A stretch of DNA of 64,000 nt, from the NCBI RefSeq assembly GCF_000002985.6, contig NC_003283.11, forward strand, positions 15,501,501 to 15,565,500. The letters are read 5' to 3'. Shown in pieces: positions 46,589-57,653 of the stretch. The notes under the pieces are model-generated. The model ran no database searches and was not told the DNA's origin. It worked only from the letters and a program-made list of their open reading frames with translations. The translations under genes were made by a program, and so were the position numbers. Positions within the stretch are counted from its first letter, which is position 1. Each line of letters begins with the position of its first letter. This DNA comes from Caenorhabditis elegans (lineage: Eukaryota; Nematoda; Chromadorea; Rhabditida; Rhabditidae).

Positions 46589-46868
46589 TACCCGGTCTCG
46601 ACACGACGAATTTATGAAGAATGCAAAAAGAGGTGCGCCTTTCAAAATTGTGTTGTTGCGGAATTTTCATCGATTTTCATCGTTTTTCGATTAAAATATA
46701 TTAATTTTATCAAAAACGTTTATCAAAACGTTTATTATAATGTGAGAAAAATTTGAAAAATCGTTGGAAATTCCGCATCAACGGAAGTTTGAAACTACAG
46801 TACTCTTCTAAGGCGCAAACCTTTTGCATTTAACAACAATTTGTCGTGTCGAGACCGGTTACTGTATT
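46589..46868. repeat. Palindromic repeat, GGTCTCGACACGACAA family, copy 4
   Basis: It begins CCCGGTCTCGACACGACGAA and ends TTGTCGTGTCGAGACCGG, with GTGCGCCTTTCAAAATTGTG and the inverse ACAGTACTCTTCTAAGGCGC inside. Confidence 0.8.
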
Positions 46869-47382
46869 TGTTGAGCAAGAATCATAACTTTGCGCTGCAG
46901 GGTAATAAAAGGTAACATTCGGGATTTTTAACGGTTCTTTGTAACAATTTTGCTTAACCAGGAAATAGGAAAATACTCCGTGTAAATCTAACATCACTTC
47001 AGATTTCAACAGGAAATCTAATAGAAAATATCAAGATCAATGAAAAGAGAGCAGTCTGATATGGAAAGTATTTTCTAGGTGATGCACTTAGGATGCTTCT
47101 AGACACTGGGGCCGTGTGACCGGATAAGATGTTATCAAGAATTTATGTCAAGTGATAAAGCACAAGATTCGGAGGCACTTACTTGGGGGACAGGAAGGTG
47201 ACGTCTGAGGTGGCCTAGAATTTCTATGGAATTTCTCGGTCTTACATGCATATGCTCAAACTTTGAATTTTTCTGACAAATTCGCTCTAAACGGAGCACT
47301 TCCTCCCAGCCGCGACCTCTGCCCGATTTGGTTACACTCGGATGCAAATCTTGATTTCTATATATGCAAATCTTGATTTCCG

Positions 47383-47812
47383 CATAGCCAGCCGACAGCC
47401 GAAAAATTTCGATTTTTCGGCTGGTAGTGATAGGTCGGCTGGCGCAGCCAGCCGACACTCAAATCAGAGTTTTCGGCTGGCGTTTTGAAAAAAATAAACT
47501 GACTTTTTGGCATATTTTGAGACTGAGTGCAAGTTTTACAATTGGAAAAAATAAGGAAATTCGGTTTTTTGTTGAATAAAATGATGTAATATTTTGCTAT
47601 AATTTGTTTTTGTACTAAAAGTATACTAAATAGCTCCGAAACTTTGAAACAATTCTTAACCAAAAATCTCAGTCGGCTGGTGGCGCCAGACGACAGCCGA
47701 AAAAGTTTGGGATTTTCGGCTGGTAGCACCAGCCGACAGCCGACTGATAAAAATTGCTCGGCTGTCGGCTGGCGCCGACATCCGAAAAAATCGGCCAGCC
47801 GCACAGCCCTGA
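47383..47812. mobile_element. hAT-like short element, inverted and truncated copy
   Basis: Repeated CAGCCGACAGCCGAAAA and CGGCTGGTAGCACCAGCCGA blocks surround an AT core. The right end is GGCCAGCCGCACAGCCCTG, equal to the terminus of the complete copy at 48610-49027 read in reverse. The left terminus is missing. GATTTCCGCAT occurs on both sides (about 47373 and 47825). Confidence 0.75.
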
Positions 47813-48609
47813 TCTCTTCCTCTCGATTTCCGCATGAGTTCACATCCCGCCTCCTCGATTACATGAGCCAGCAAATTGCAAACTTTGACTCCGGAATGAA
47901 AAGATTTCCGGTACAAGTTGAAGGTAATGCAATAGACACGCAAGAAATTCTTGGAAGGAAGTGGTAAGGTTTTCGGAAATTTTTTTATTAAAAAAAACTA
48001 CCAGCCTAAAGTTTCTGAGATCCTCCACAATAACCGAAATTTTCAAAAATATCGGTTTGGTAAAGTTATGGGCCTTCAAAGGTGCATTTTCGCGTGCCAA
48101 AACTTTAAGGATCACGTGTTGTTTTGTGTCTAATTAAAAATCTGACAAAATATGTCTCCAGTAGCCTAAGATGTTTGCTAGTCCATTAATGCACATCACA
48201 TCACGCGCGACACAAATTATTTCCAGAAAAGTCTAGCACTTTATAATGTAGTAATGTATGATCAATAAGTTTTTATGTTGTTAGCATGATCAGAAGATCA
48301 TTTTCACAATGTGTGAACACTCAAACACACCAGGGAGTTTTGGAAATAAACGTTTTTGATTCAGAAACGTGCCAGTTTGTTCAATACGGAGTTCGTCAGA
48401 GTGCTCCAAGATTTCATTGGCTCATTTTCCACAAAGTAACGTGCCATCAAAGTTGCAGGCTGCGAGAGTGTGGGGAGGAGAGAGACGTCTGACAGGTAGA
48501 GTCTCTCGTTGTCTGCGCTCTTGTATCGTAAAAGTCTCATAACTTCTCTCAGCATCAGCCAATTTGAATGAGACTTTGTACCCACGGAAACTCACCCATC
48601 ACTCCCCAT

Positions 48610-49027
48610 CAGGGCTGTGCGGCTGGCGCCGACAGCCGAACAATTTTATCAGTCGGCTGTCGGCTGGTGCTACCAGCCGAAAATTCCAAAATTTTCGGCT
48701 GTCGGCTGGCGCCACCAGCCGACTGAGATTTTTGGTTAAGAATTGTTTCAAAGTTTCGGAGCTATTTAGTATACTTTTAGTACAAAAAGAAATTATAGCA
48801 AAATATTACATAATTTTATTCAACAAAAAACCAAATTTCCTTATTTTTTCCACTTGTAAAACTTGCACTCAGTCTCAAAATATGCCAAAAAGTCAGTTTA
48901 TTTTTTTTCAAAACGCCAGCCGAAAACTCTGATTTGAGAAATACCAAAAAAAAAGGCGCAGCCAGCCGACCTATCACTATCAGTCGGCTGTCGGCTGGCA
49001 TAGCCAGCCGACAGCCGCACAGCCCTG
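48610..49027. mobile_element. hAT-like non-autonomous element with 8-bp target duplication
   Basis: This 418-bp element begins CAGGGCTGTGCGGCTGGC and ends with the near-perfect inverse (GACAGCCGCACAGCCCTG). CTCCCCAT flanks it on both sides (48602-48609 and 49028-49035), an 8-bp direct duplication. CAGGG termini and 8-bp duplications are standard for hAT transposons. It has no coding capacity. Confidence 0.85.
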
Positions 49028-49111
49028 CTCCCCATCCCCTCCTCCTATACAGCACCTGTCCATTATCGACCACCCATAAAGCAAACATATTGGCATGTAC
49101 GGACAAAATGG

Positions 49112-49193
49112 GCTGCGATGCCCGAGTGGTTAAGGAGTTGGACTTGAAATCCAATGGGCATTGCCCGCATAGGTTCGAACCCTGCTTGCAGCG
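49112..49193 (+). tRNA. tRNA-Ser (anticodon TGA), copy 2
   Basis: An 82-nt class II tRNA, inverted relative to copy 1 at 46375-46456. The anticodon loop, variable arm and B box are the same. Differences include C for T after GCTGCGATG and A for G just before TAGGTTC. Confidence 0.95.
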
Positions 49194-49738
49194 AATATTT
49201 TGTTTAAAATTTCCAGGACTTCATATATTTTTAAAAAATTTTCTCATCTGACGCGAATTCCGAATATTTAAACTTTTCACAATTATGATCTAGATAAATT
49301 AGGCAGGTGGTATGCTTTAAAATCGTTTCATCGGAAATTTTCCATAAATGAGATGTTTGCAAATAGATAGACAAATCGGAATAAGTGTTTGGTTTTGGAA
49401 ATAGGATTATGACAAGTAAAGCTGTGTAGGAAATGCAAATTAGTGCCACATGACGCTAGTAGCAACAAAAAAACTAGAGGAAAGTTTTGAAAAAAATGTC
49501 TAAAGTTGTTCAGAAGCCTTACATAATTAAGGCGAGTTTTGATCTTTTGCTTGAGTTGAGAGCACATACAGCTAGACACTCTAGTCGTCCCACATCTCTC
49601 ACCCTTCAAACTTTCGCAAACTTCTGAACTCGGCTAATAAGTGAATAAATTCGCTAAAAATTGGTACAAGTTTATTTGAAAACCGGTAGTCTATAAGTAT
49701 GAGCAGTGTATATTCTGATTGTCTAACACACGTGGAAC

Positions 49739-52700
49739 CTAGGTGCTCTTCACCGAATCCATAATAAGATCATTGAGCACGATTGGCGGGTCACGGGAGG
49801 CCAACATGACCATGGCGAAGGCAATTGTGATGAGAATATAGCTGAACATGATACATCGATCGATAAGACGGGTCACTTGTTGCCACTCGAATTTTATTCG
49901 CTTTAGTTCGCGTTCTGGAAAGAATACTTTTTTTAGGGTGTATTCTTAAGAATCTTATTTTTAGATTTTATGTATTCCTGACACACCTACTATACACTTT
50001 ACTTCCGATCCAAAAATAAGAGCTATAAAGAGCTCACCTGCATGAATTGATGCTTTCATGTCATCCAAAACAACTTTTATTTTCATTAGCGACGATGTCA
50101 ACAGTGTCGATGTTGCCGCAGATTCTTGAGACATCACAAAACTTTTAACACTTCCACCACCGGTTATCTCCTCCATTTTCACAATGTGAGCTGGAGGGGT
50201 GTTCGGGTGAAGTGCGCCTTTTGAGTAGCCGTTCACATGGGCGGCTCCGTTGGTGAAGAAGAAGCTCTAAAATTTTGAAGAATTGAGCAAAAAAGATTCT
50301 CCCCGGCCGGGAATTGAACCCGGGTCTCGCATGTGACAGACGCGGATACTCACCACTATACTACCGAGGACACAAGAAGTTTTGTGTTTAAAGGTCATTA
50401 GAAAAGAGAGGATTAGAGACAGCGAATGGCAGGGGGCAGAAGGAGGCAACAGAGCAGAAACGGGTGCATTGTCTCTCAAGGTGAGCGATTTAAATAGAAA
50501 TGTGACTTTTTTCGCTTTCATAAACGATTTTATCGTATTAAAGTAACATTTAGGATATTAGAAAGATTAGTATTACGGGAACACAAAATTATGAGAATGC
50601 GCAACATATTTGACGCGCAAAATATCTCGTAGCGAAAACTACAGTAACTCTTTAAATGACTACTGTAGCGCTTGTGTCGATTTACGGGCGGCTCGATTTT
50701 CGATATGAATTAAAATAATTTATGTATCGGTAGAATACAAATATCGCTGTAACTATTCGAAAAGAAATTCATTTCGAAAATCGAGCAGCCCGTAAATCGA
50801 CACAAACGCTACAGTAGTAATTTAACGAATTACTGTAGTTTTCGCTACGAGATATTTTGCGCGTCAAATATGTTGCGCAAAAACGTAATAGGAGAGCTTT
50901 CAACCTTAAAACCTCAAAAACACACAGTTTAATCAAAACTATTATTACCTGTTTCCGGTGATCCGATCTCAAAAGCTTCTTTGGTAGTTGAAACGAGAAA
51001 GCCCACGAAATACAAGGATTTGCTGCGATTTGGTAAAAGAAGAAGTCACGAACTCGAGGATCAACCTAGAATTTAAAAATAGAGAAATCCAATTTTTGTT
51101 TAAAAAAATCGGATTCAATAGAGTTGCAAATTTATTCACGAAAATTGGCTTGAATCTGACTTGTTTGGGCTGAGTTATGAGCTATCAAAGTGAAACGAGT
51201 GAGAGAGAGAGCGCGCAGACAGCGAGAGTGTCTTGTCGTCTGCGAGCTTCCCCTCTCACCAGAGAAACTTTGGAAGCCAATAACAGACCCATTGATGGGC
51301 CAAATTGATTCAAAATTTCAGATATTAATAAGACCACAAAAAAAAAACTCACTTCTTGTCCGCTATTTCCTCTCATTTGGTAGGATAGAGTAAGTGTCGT
51401 TGTGAATGCGGCCATAAATATTAGAAATATCAAACCTATATAATATTTTCCAATCAAAGGTATCACTTCGGACGTTGCTGGAACTTCATCGGATACCATC
51501 ATCACTGGAAATGTTTTTTTTTAATTATGTCAATGAATCGGAAAGTTTCAAACCGAACAAGTATGCTTCAAGAGAGTTATAAAGGTTTGAAGATTCCAAA
51601 AAGAGTGTGAGAGAATGAGAGGGGGCAGACGGGCAGAGTGAAAAAAAAACAGAAAACTTACTAATAATAGCCATAGACAACAACGCAGTGACTCCCAAAG
51701 AAACTTTTTCGGTGTTCTCTCCAGTCGTTGAGTGTGGAGTGAAGAAACCAACAATTGTGACAACTGTGATGAAAGCTGACGGGATTACCAAACTGCAAAG
51801 CTTTAGTAGTTTGTAGTTTGTAGTCTTACGGTTTAATCACCTAAAAATGTAATAACTTGGAGATCGTCTCAAGACCATGAAATAGGTGACATCTGGGAAT
51901 GGGTGAGGACAGCAATCGTAGATTTTTTGGTAGATTTTTACTCTGGAAAAAAAATTGGAAAAATTAATTGTAAATAAAATTGAAAATTCACCTGAAATCA
52001 GTTAACCCCCATTCGGTATTTCTGATGTATAACTCCAAATTGTCAGTTTTCGGCGTGGCTGATAAATCGAGCTTACTCCCGTCCATACTCCACGATGCAA
52101 ATGTTACGAAACAAATCTGCATTATTCAAATTTTAAAAATTGCGTTTGCAAGTGCACTCTATTGATAATGTGGATTAAAGTTGAATTTTTAGCATTTTTT
52201 TTGTTTACCTGTTGATCAAATGGAAACTGTTGTAGGTTCAAATTACAACTGATATCCGTTATCATTGATCGAAAAAGCATAACTCTTCCGGTATTATCCA
52301 CAATCGCATTTGTCTCCATTTCGTTCTCTTCGACGTTCATGTTAGCGCTGAAAAAAGGTTTTGAAAACTATGTTCTCCAATTTTTAAGCCAAGATTCCAA
52401 TAGGTAGCAAAGTTATCACACTTAAAAAAATCCTTTTCAATTTTCTTCCTATCTCTACCAAAACCTCCCTTTTCACCCCTCTATCAAAACTACAAGGTTT
52501 GTAATAGCCTTTGGAGACCGCTGCTTTCGGCCTGCTTAGTATAGTGGTTAGTACTCCACGTTGTGGCCGTGGCGACGCTGGTTCGATTCCAGCAGCAGGC
52601 AACCCTTTTTTGCTGGTTTCACTCACTTATTGTACACCAAAACGTCGGGTTTCCAAATTTTGTGAGCAGGCACGTGGATTCTCGACAGATTTCCGAATTT

Positions 52701-55700
52701 TTTGGGGTCCCAAGTCAATGTTTCGTCTATCCAATAAAGCTCGAGCCAACAGTAGATATTCACGATTTGGTCCCGCTCATCTACTTTGAGAATTTGCTTT
52801 AGCCAGAATTTGATCTCTACTTTCAAAGATTCCGACTCATTTCGAACCGGTCGGATTTCTTTGACATAGTCCAGGAAAAGGTGTTCATAGAGATTTCGCA
52901 TTGGTGTTCTGGCCTGAAAATTATATAATGAATTGAAAAATATTAGACAATACTGGAAATTATTCTGATATCAATATCAAAAAATTTCAACCAAATCAGA
53001 CAATTTTGAGCAAAGTTATAGCTAAAAGTGTATAGTGCGAGAGAGAGAGTGAGAGATGAGCGGAGAGTGCAGACGGCGCGGCACACTTCCCGTCTCCCCT
53101 CCTCCATACTATTTCGGCAAACCCTCATTAACTAATAGTCTCATTTACCAAATCACTCGTTTACGTAAGTGGCTCATTTACTTCGACGTCTAATTTACTA
53201 GCGACTTCACTTTCTCTCGTTTACTGAAAAAGAGCTCATTTACTTCAAGGTCTAATTTACTAGCGATTTCACTTTCTCTCGTTTACTGAAAAAGAGTTCA
53301 TTTACTTCAAGGTCTAATTTACTCATTTTTTACTCTCAGTCATTTACTAAGAAATAGTTCATTTACTTTGAACTCAGATTTACTAACTTGCTGACATTTT
53401 CTAATTTACTACTGTTATGGTATATTTTTACATTTATGTAGTTTCAACATATGATGTTTCTTAGAGTTTTCATTTAAAAAATACCGTGCGATATCCTAAA
53501 ATGAATTCGTTTTTGGAACATGGTAGTTCTACTGTACCAAAATTTTTTACTTAATATTGTTTTCAGAACAAACTAGGAAAACAACGACATTCGCACGTTT
53601 TTTTCGATATCTGATTAGTTGTGAACCAAAAAATTCAGGCAAACACTCATTGACTACCTTCTCATTGACTACCTTTTGCTCATTGACTACCTTAGATCAT
53701 TGACTACCTTTCGGCTAATTGACTACCTTTGCTCATTGACTACCTCAGATCTTTGACTACCTTTCGGCTCATTGACTACCTTCAGTTGCTCATTGACTAC
53801 CTTTATCTAATTTTTCAGATTTTTCAGTTGTTTTCGCTGAAAAATCAGAATTTTCAATAACATGTTACTTTTTGATGTCTAAGAAAAACTTTGCATTTTT
53901 CTATAACATCTGATCAAATTTTAAAAAGTTTTCAAAAAAAAATTTAGAAAATTTTTGTAAGGGGTGCCCTTTGGATTTTTTTTTCATAAATCGAAAAAAA
54001 TATTGAAACCTAAAAAACCAAATGTTTTTGACACTATTGCCAACAACATTTCAGTTGGACACATTTTATTGCACAATCTCATTGCCAACTATCCTATGCT
54101 GACACCTTTGAAATATGCTTATGCTGACGTTTTGAATATGCTTATGCTGACGTGCGCTTATGCTGACAAAAGCTCTCACGAGAATTTCGTGATCCAAAAA
54201 ACACGTTGAAAGCTTATATCAGGACACTTACCGATGTAAAAGAAAACCGAACCTATCCAGATTTGAACCAGGAATGACTGTATCTGAAGACCGTGCGCTT
54301 AACCACTACACCAAAAAAGCGAGAGGTGCGCGCGTTCTCAAGGAATATATGAACTCAGTCGAGCTGTATGACAACTAGAGCTTCTCTCGATTGGAAGATA
54401 TCTAGTACTTGAAAATGTGTTCATAAAGCTTGGAACTACTACAGAATAAGTCATTAAGTTATTTTCTGTTCCTATTGTTCAGTTTCTACAAGAAATCTAT
54501 TCCACTTTGATTTTTGTGGTGAATTTGAACCTTCCGTTGGCCTAACAAGAGAAGTCTTTGAGGGGGTCCGTAGATTTGGGGTTCTCATGCTAAAATTCCT
54601 ACAGAAGAGTGTTAGTTATGATCTCTCCAAAAAATTTAGCTGCCCCGGTCAAGTTTCAGCAAAGTTATGACGTTTTGAAATTTCAGTTAAAAACACCATT
54701 GAAATCCACTGTCTTACCATGCAATCCACGCAAATCTCAGCTTGCGTGACCACCGAAAATGTGACACCCACCACATTGAGTTGAAAAATGTCCTCGGCCA
54801 GGCCGAGTTGGGAGTGCGCGCGTCTGATAAGATTTAAGCTTTGGTTCGATTCCTTCTATTTTTGAAATATTTTTGTAAGTTGAATAAAGTTGTAAAACAA
54901 CTCATTCAAACATTTTTGCGCATTTTTAAAGTGATTTTATTCTTATTCGGGAACCTAGAATCATTGTCCGCACTTTTTGGAAATTTTTATTTTTTTCATT
55001 TTTGCTCAAAATTTCTTGATCAACTCCAAGCAAAAAATTCAAAAAATTTCATTTTTCTAAACAATTATGAAATTGCTATGTTGTTGTTCAGAAATGTATG
55101 AAACGTACATTACACAAGTTTTAACTCTCTATTCGCAAGTAAACCGTCGAAATGATCTACATCTCACGAACTTTGTGCAAAATATTTAACCAACTTTGAA
55201 GTTGCATAACTTCGTTGAGATAAATTATTTTGAAAAATGATCAACTAACAAAATGTTTGTTGAATAACAGTAAACAAAGTTTTAGTTATAAACTGTTTGA
55301 TACCTTCAGCCACCAAAAAGTTGTGACCGTTTTCCAAAACACAATGTTAATAGAAAAACTAGCCAAATGCCAACCTTGTTTTCTTCTTTGTAGCTGGAGG
55401 TATCAAAAAGTTTATAACTAAAACTTTGTTTACTGTTATTCAACAAATATTTTGTTAGTTGATCATTTTTCAAAATAATTTATCTCAACGAAGTTATGCA
55501 ACTTCAAAGTTGGTTAAATATTTTGCACAAAGTTCGTGAGATGTAGATCATTTCGACGGTTTACTTGCGAATAGAGAGTTAAAACTTGTGTAATGTACGT
55601 TTCATACATTTCTGAACAACAACATAGCAATTTCATAATTGTTTAGAAAAATGAAATTTTTTGAATTTTTTGCTTGGAGTTGATCAAGAAATTTTGAGCA

Positions 55701-57653
55701 AAAATGAAAAAAATAAAAATTTCCAAAAAGTGCGGACAATGATTCTAGGTTCCCGAATAAGAATAAAATCACTTTAAAAATGCGCAAAAATGTTTGAATG
55801 AGTTGTTTTACAACTTTATTCAACTTACAAAAATATTTCAAAAATAGAAGGAATCGAACCAAAGCTTAAATCTTATCAGACGCGCGCACTCCCAACTCGG
55901 CCTGGCCGAGGACATTTTTCAACTCAATGTGGTGGGTGTCACATTTTCGGTGGTCACGCAAGCTGAGATTTGCGTGGATTGCATGGTAAGACAGTGGATT
56001 TCAATGGTGTTTTTAACTGAAATTTCAAAACGTCATAACTTTGCTGAAACTTGACCGGGGCAGCTAAATTTTTTGGAGAGATCATAACTAACACTCTTCT
56101 GTAGGAATTTTAGCATGAGAACCCCAAATCTACGGACCCCCTCAAAGACTTCTCTTGTTAGGGCCAACGGAAGGGTTCAAATTCACCACAAAAATCAAAG
56201 TGGAATAGATTTCTTGTAGAAACTGAACAATAGGAACAGAAAATAACTTAATGACTTATTCTGTAGTAGTTCCAAGCTTTATGAACACATTTTCAAGTAC
56301 TAGATATCTTCCAATCGAGAGAAGCTCTAGTTGTCATACAGCTCGACTGAGTTCATATATTCCTTGAGAACGCGCGCACCTCTCGCTTTTTTGGTGTAGT
56401 GGTTAAGCGCACGGTCTTCAGATACAGTCATTCCTGGTTCAAATCTGGATAGGTTCGGTTTTCTTTTACATCGGTAAGTGTCCTGATATAAGCTTTCAAC
56501 GTGTTTTTTGGATCACGAAATTCTCGTGAGAGCTTTTGTCAGCATAAGCGCACGTCAGCATAAGCATATTCAAAACGTCAGCATAAGCATATTTCAAAGG
56601 TGTCAGCATAGGATAGTTGGCAATGAGATTGTGCAATAAAATGTGTCCAACTGAAATGTTGTTGGCAATAGTGTCAAAAACATTTGGTTTTTTAGGTTTC
56701 AATATTTTTTTCGATTTATGAAAAAAAAATCCAAAGGGCACCCCTTACAAAAATTTTCTAAATTTTTTTTTGAAAACTTTTTAAAATTTGATCAGATGTT
56801 ATAGAAAAATGCAAAGTTTTTCTTAGACATCAAAAAGTAACATGTTATTGAAAATTCTGATTTTTCAGCGAAAACAACTGAAAAATCTGAAAAATTAGAT
56901 AAAGGTAGTCAATGAGCAACTGAAGGTAGTCAATGAGCCGAAAGGTAGTCAAAGATCTGAGGTAGTCAATGAGCAAAGGTAGTCAATGAGCCGAAAGGTA
57001 GTCAATGATCTAAGGTAGTCAATGAGCAAAAGGTAGTCAATGAGAAGGTAGTCAATGAGTGTTTGCCTGAATTTTTTGGTTCACAACTAATCAGATATCG
57101 AAAAAAACGTGCGAATGTCGTTGTTTTCCTAGTTTGTTCTGAAAACAATATTAAGTAAAAAATTTTGGTACAGTAGAACTACCATGTTCCAAAAACGAAT
57201 TCATTTTAGGATATCGCACGGTATTTTTTAAATGAAAACTCTAAGAAACATCATATGTTGAAACTACATAAATGTAAAAATATACCATAACAGTAGTAAA
57301 TTAGAAAATGTCAGCAAGTTAGTAAATCTGAGTTCAAATTAAATTAACTATTTCTTAGTAAATGACTGAGAGTAAAAAATGAGTAAATTAGACCTTGAAG
57401 TAAATGAACTCTTTTTCAGTAAACGAGAGAAAGTGAAATCGCTAGTAAATTAGACGTCGAAGTAAATGAGCCACTTACGTAAACGAGTGATTTGGTAAAT
57501 GAGACTATTAGTTAATGAGGGTTTGCCTACTATTTCGCGTGCCAAACTTTGGCAAGCCATAACAAAACTTACCGGATGTGAAGTTGCGTGAACTCGGTGT
57601 GATGATAAAATTTGCCATAAAATTAGAAAACATGGATAAATCAGCATCTGCAA
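49739..57653 (-). CDS. Nicotinic acetylcholine receptor alpha-type Cys-loop channel subunit (LGIC-2)
   Basis: Ten exons encode 512 residues: 57653-57573, 52913-52627, 52347-52209, 52116-51992, 51942-51841, 51792-51662, 51504-51353, 51065-50949, 50266-50038, 49914-49739. Exon 1 is a signal peptide (MQMLIYPCFLILWQ...) ending in frame at GTAAGT. The Cys-loop is C-x13-C with FPFDQQIC. Loop C has the vicinal cysteines IYDCCPHPFPDV that define alpha-type subunits. M1 follows as SLVIPSAFITVVTIVGFF. M2 is preceded by GENTEKVSLG, with Glu at the intermediate ring, so a cation pore is predicted. M3 follows TSEVIPLIGKYYIG; M4 is IMFSYILITIAFAMVMLA. Acetylcholine or a related amine is the likely ligand. 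The 4.66-kb intron 1 contains the giant foldback element; introns 2 and 8 contain tRNA genes. The exon 1 assignment rests on the signal peptide and matching splice phase. Confidence 0.88.
50299..50370 (-). tRNA. tRNA-Asp (anticodon GTC)
   Basis: A 72-nt cloverleaf. The acceptor stem TCCTCGG pairs with CCGGGGA (one G-U), the A box is TAGTATAGTGGTGAGTATC, the anticodon loop is CTGTCAC, and the B box is GGTTCAATTCC. It lies in intron 8 of LGIC-2 in the sense orientation. Confidence 0.95.
50572..50891. repeat. TTACGG-ended palindromic element, copy B
   Basis: It begins TATTACGGGAACACAAAATT. The core (CGATATGAATTAAAATAATT, ATGTATCGGTAGAATAC) is the inverse of the core of copy A at 44398-44737. 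The right terminus is eroded (GTTGCGCAAAAACGTAATA). It lies in intron 8 of LGIC-2. Confidence 0.8.
52530..52601 (+). tRNA. tRNA-His (anticodon GTG)
   Basis: A 72-nt cloverleaf. The acceptor stem GCCTGCT pairs with AGCAGGC, the A box is TAGTATAGTGGTTAGTACTC, the anticodon loop is TTGTGGC, the B box is GGTTCGATTCC and the discriminator is A. The required extra 5' G is added after transcription in eukaryotes. It lies antisense in the 279-bp intron 2 of LGIC-2. Confidence 0.95.
53121..53400 (+). repeat. TCATTTACT repeat array, left arm
   Basis: CTCATTTACTTC / CTAATTTACTAG / TCGTTTACTG variants repeat every 15-35 bp, with a ~62-bp higher-order unit present about twice. The mirrored array in the right arm is at about 57300-57520 and has one fewer higher-order unit. 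Confidence 0.8.
53640..53810 (+). repeat. CTCATTGACTACCTT repeat array, left arm
   Basis: About eight imperfect tandem copies of the 15-20-bp unit, with insertions such as TCGG, AGAT and CAGTTG between units. The mirror array is at about 56897-57062 in the right arm. Confidence 0.85.
54245..54325 (-). pseudogene. tRNA-like sequence in left arm of foldback
   Basis: On the minus strand, TTTTGGTGTAGTGGTTAAGC is a good A box and CCTGGTTCAAATCTGG a good B box at tRNA spacing. The anticodon region (CGGTCTTCAGATACAG) is irregular. An identical inverted copy is in the right arm at about 56380-56460. Confidence 0.6.
56380..56460 (+). pseudogene. tRNA-like sequence in right arm of foldback
   Basis: The mirror copy of the tRNA-like sequence at 54245-54325: A box TTGGTGTAGTGGTTAAGCGC and B box CCTGGTTCAAATC are intact. 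It is carried by the element rather than inserted separately. Confidence 0.6.

Larger units (their letters stand above)
44931..49738. other. Repeat-rich interval between kinase-like gene and LGIC-2
   Basis: About 4.8 kb with two tRNA-Ser genes but no supportable protein gene. It contains two GGTCTCGACACGACAA palindromes (44991-45230 and 46589-46868), two hAT-like elements (47383-47812 and 48610-49027) and two ~45-bp dyad motifs (48477 and 49556). The LGIC-2 3' UTR, with AATAAA on the minus strand at 49671-49676, closes it. Confidence 0.6.
53116..57527. mobile_element. 4.4-kb foldback element, probable non-autonomous Mutator-like transposon
   Basis: Two inverted arms (about 53116-55310 and 55392-57527) are nearly identical across ~2.1-2.2 kb with an ~81-bp spacer. 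The termini are GGCAAACCCTCATTAACTAA and its exact inverse. TACTATTTC flanks the element on both sides (53107-53115 and 57528-57536), a 9-bp duplication typical of Mutator-like elements. From outside in, each arm has an array of TCATTTACT-type repeats, an array of CTCATTGACTACCTT repeats, a TATGCTGAC repeat cluster, a tRNA-like sequence and a unique AT-rich inner part. The left arm has one extra ~62-bp unit of the outer array; otherwise only a few small indels or substitutions separate the arms that I compared. The 80-90-codon frames in the arms look unlike proteins, and I see no transposase. Confidence 0.9.

Noticed and set aside
46471..49154. Frames around the tRNA-Ser genes and hAT-like copies
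   Set aside because: They translate inverted repeat and tRNA sequence and appear as mirror images at both ends.
53964..56741. 80-90-codon frames duplicated in both foldback arms
   Set aside because: Identity follows from the inverted repeat itself. Composition is Phe/Lys-rich noise, and no transposase motif is visible.
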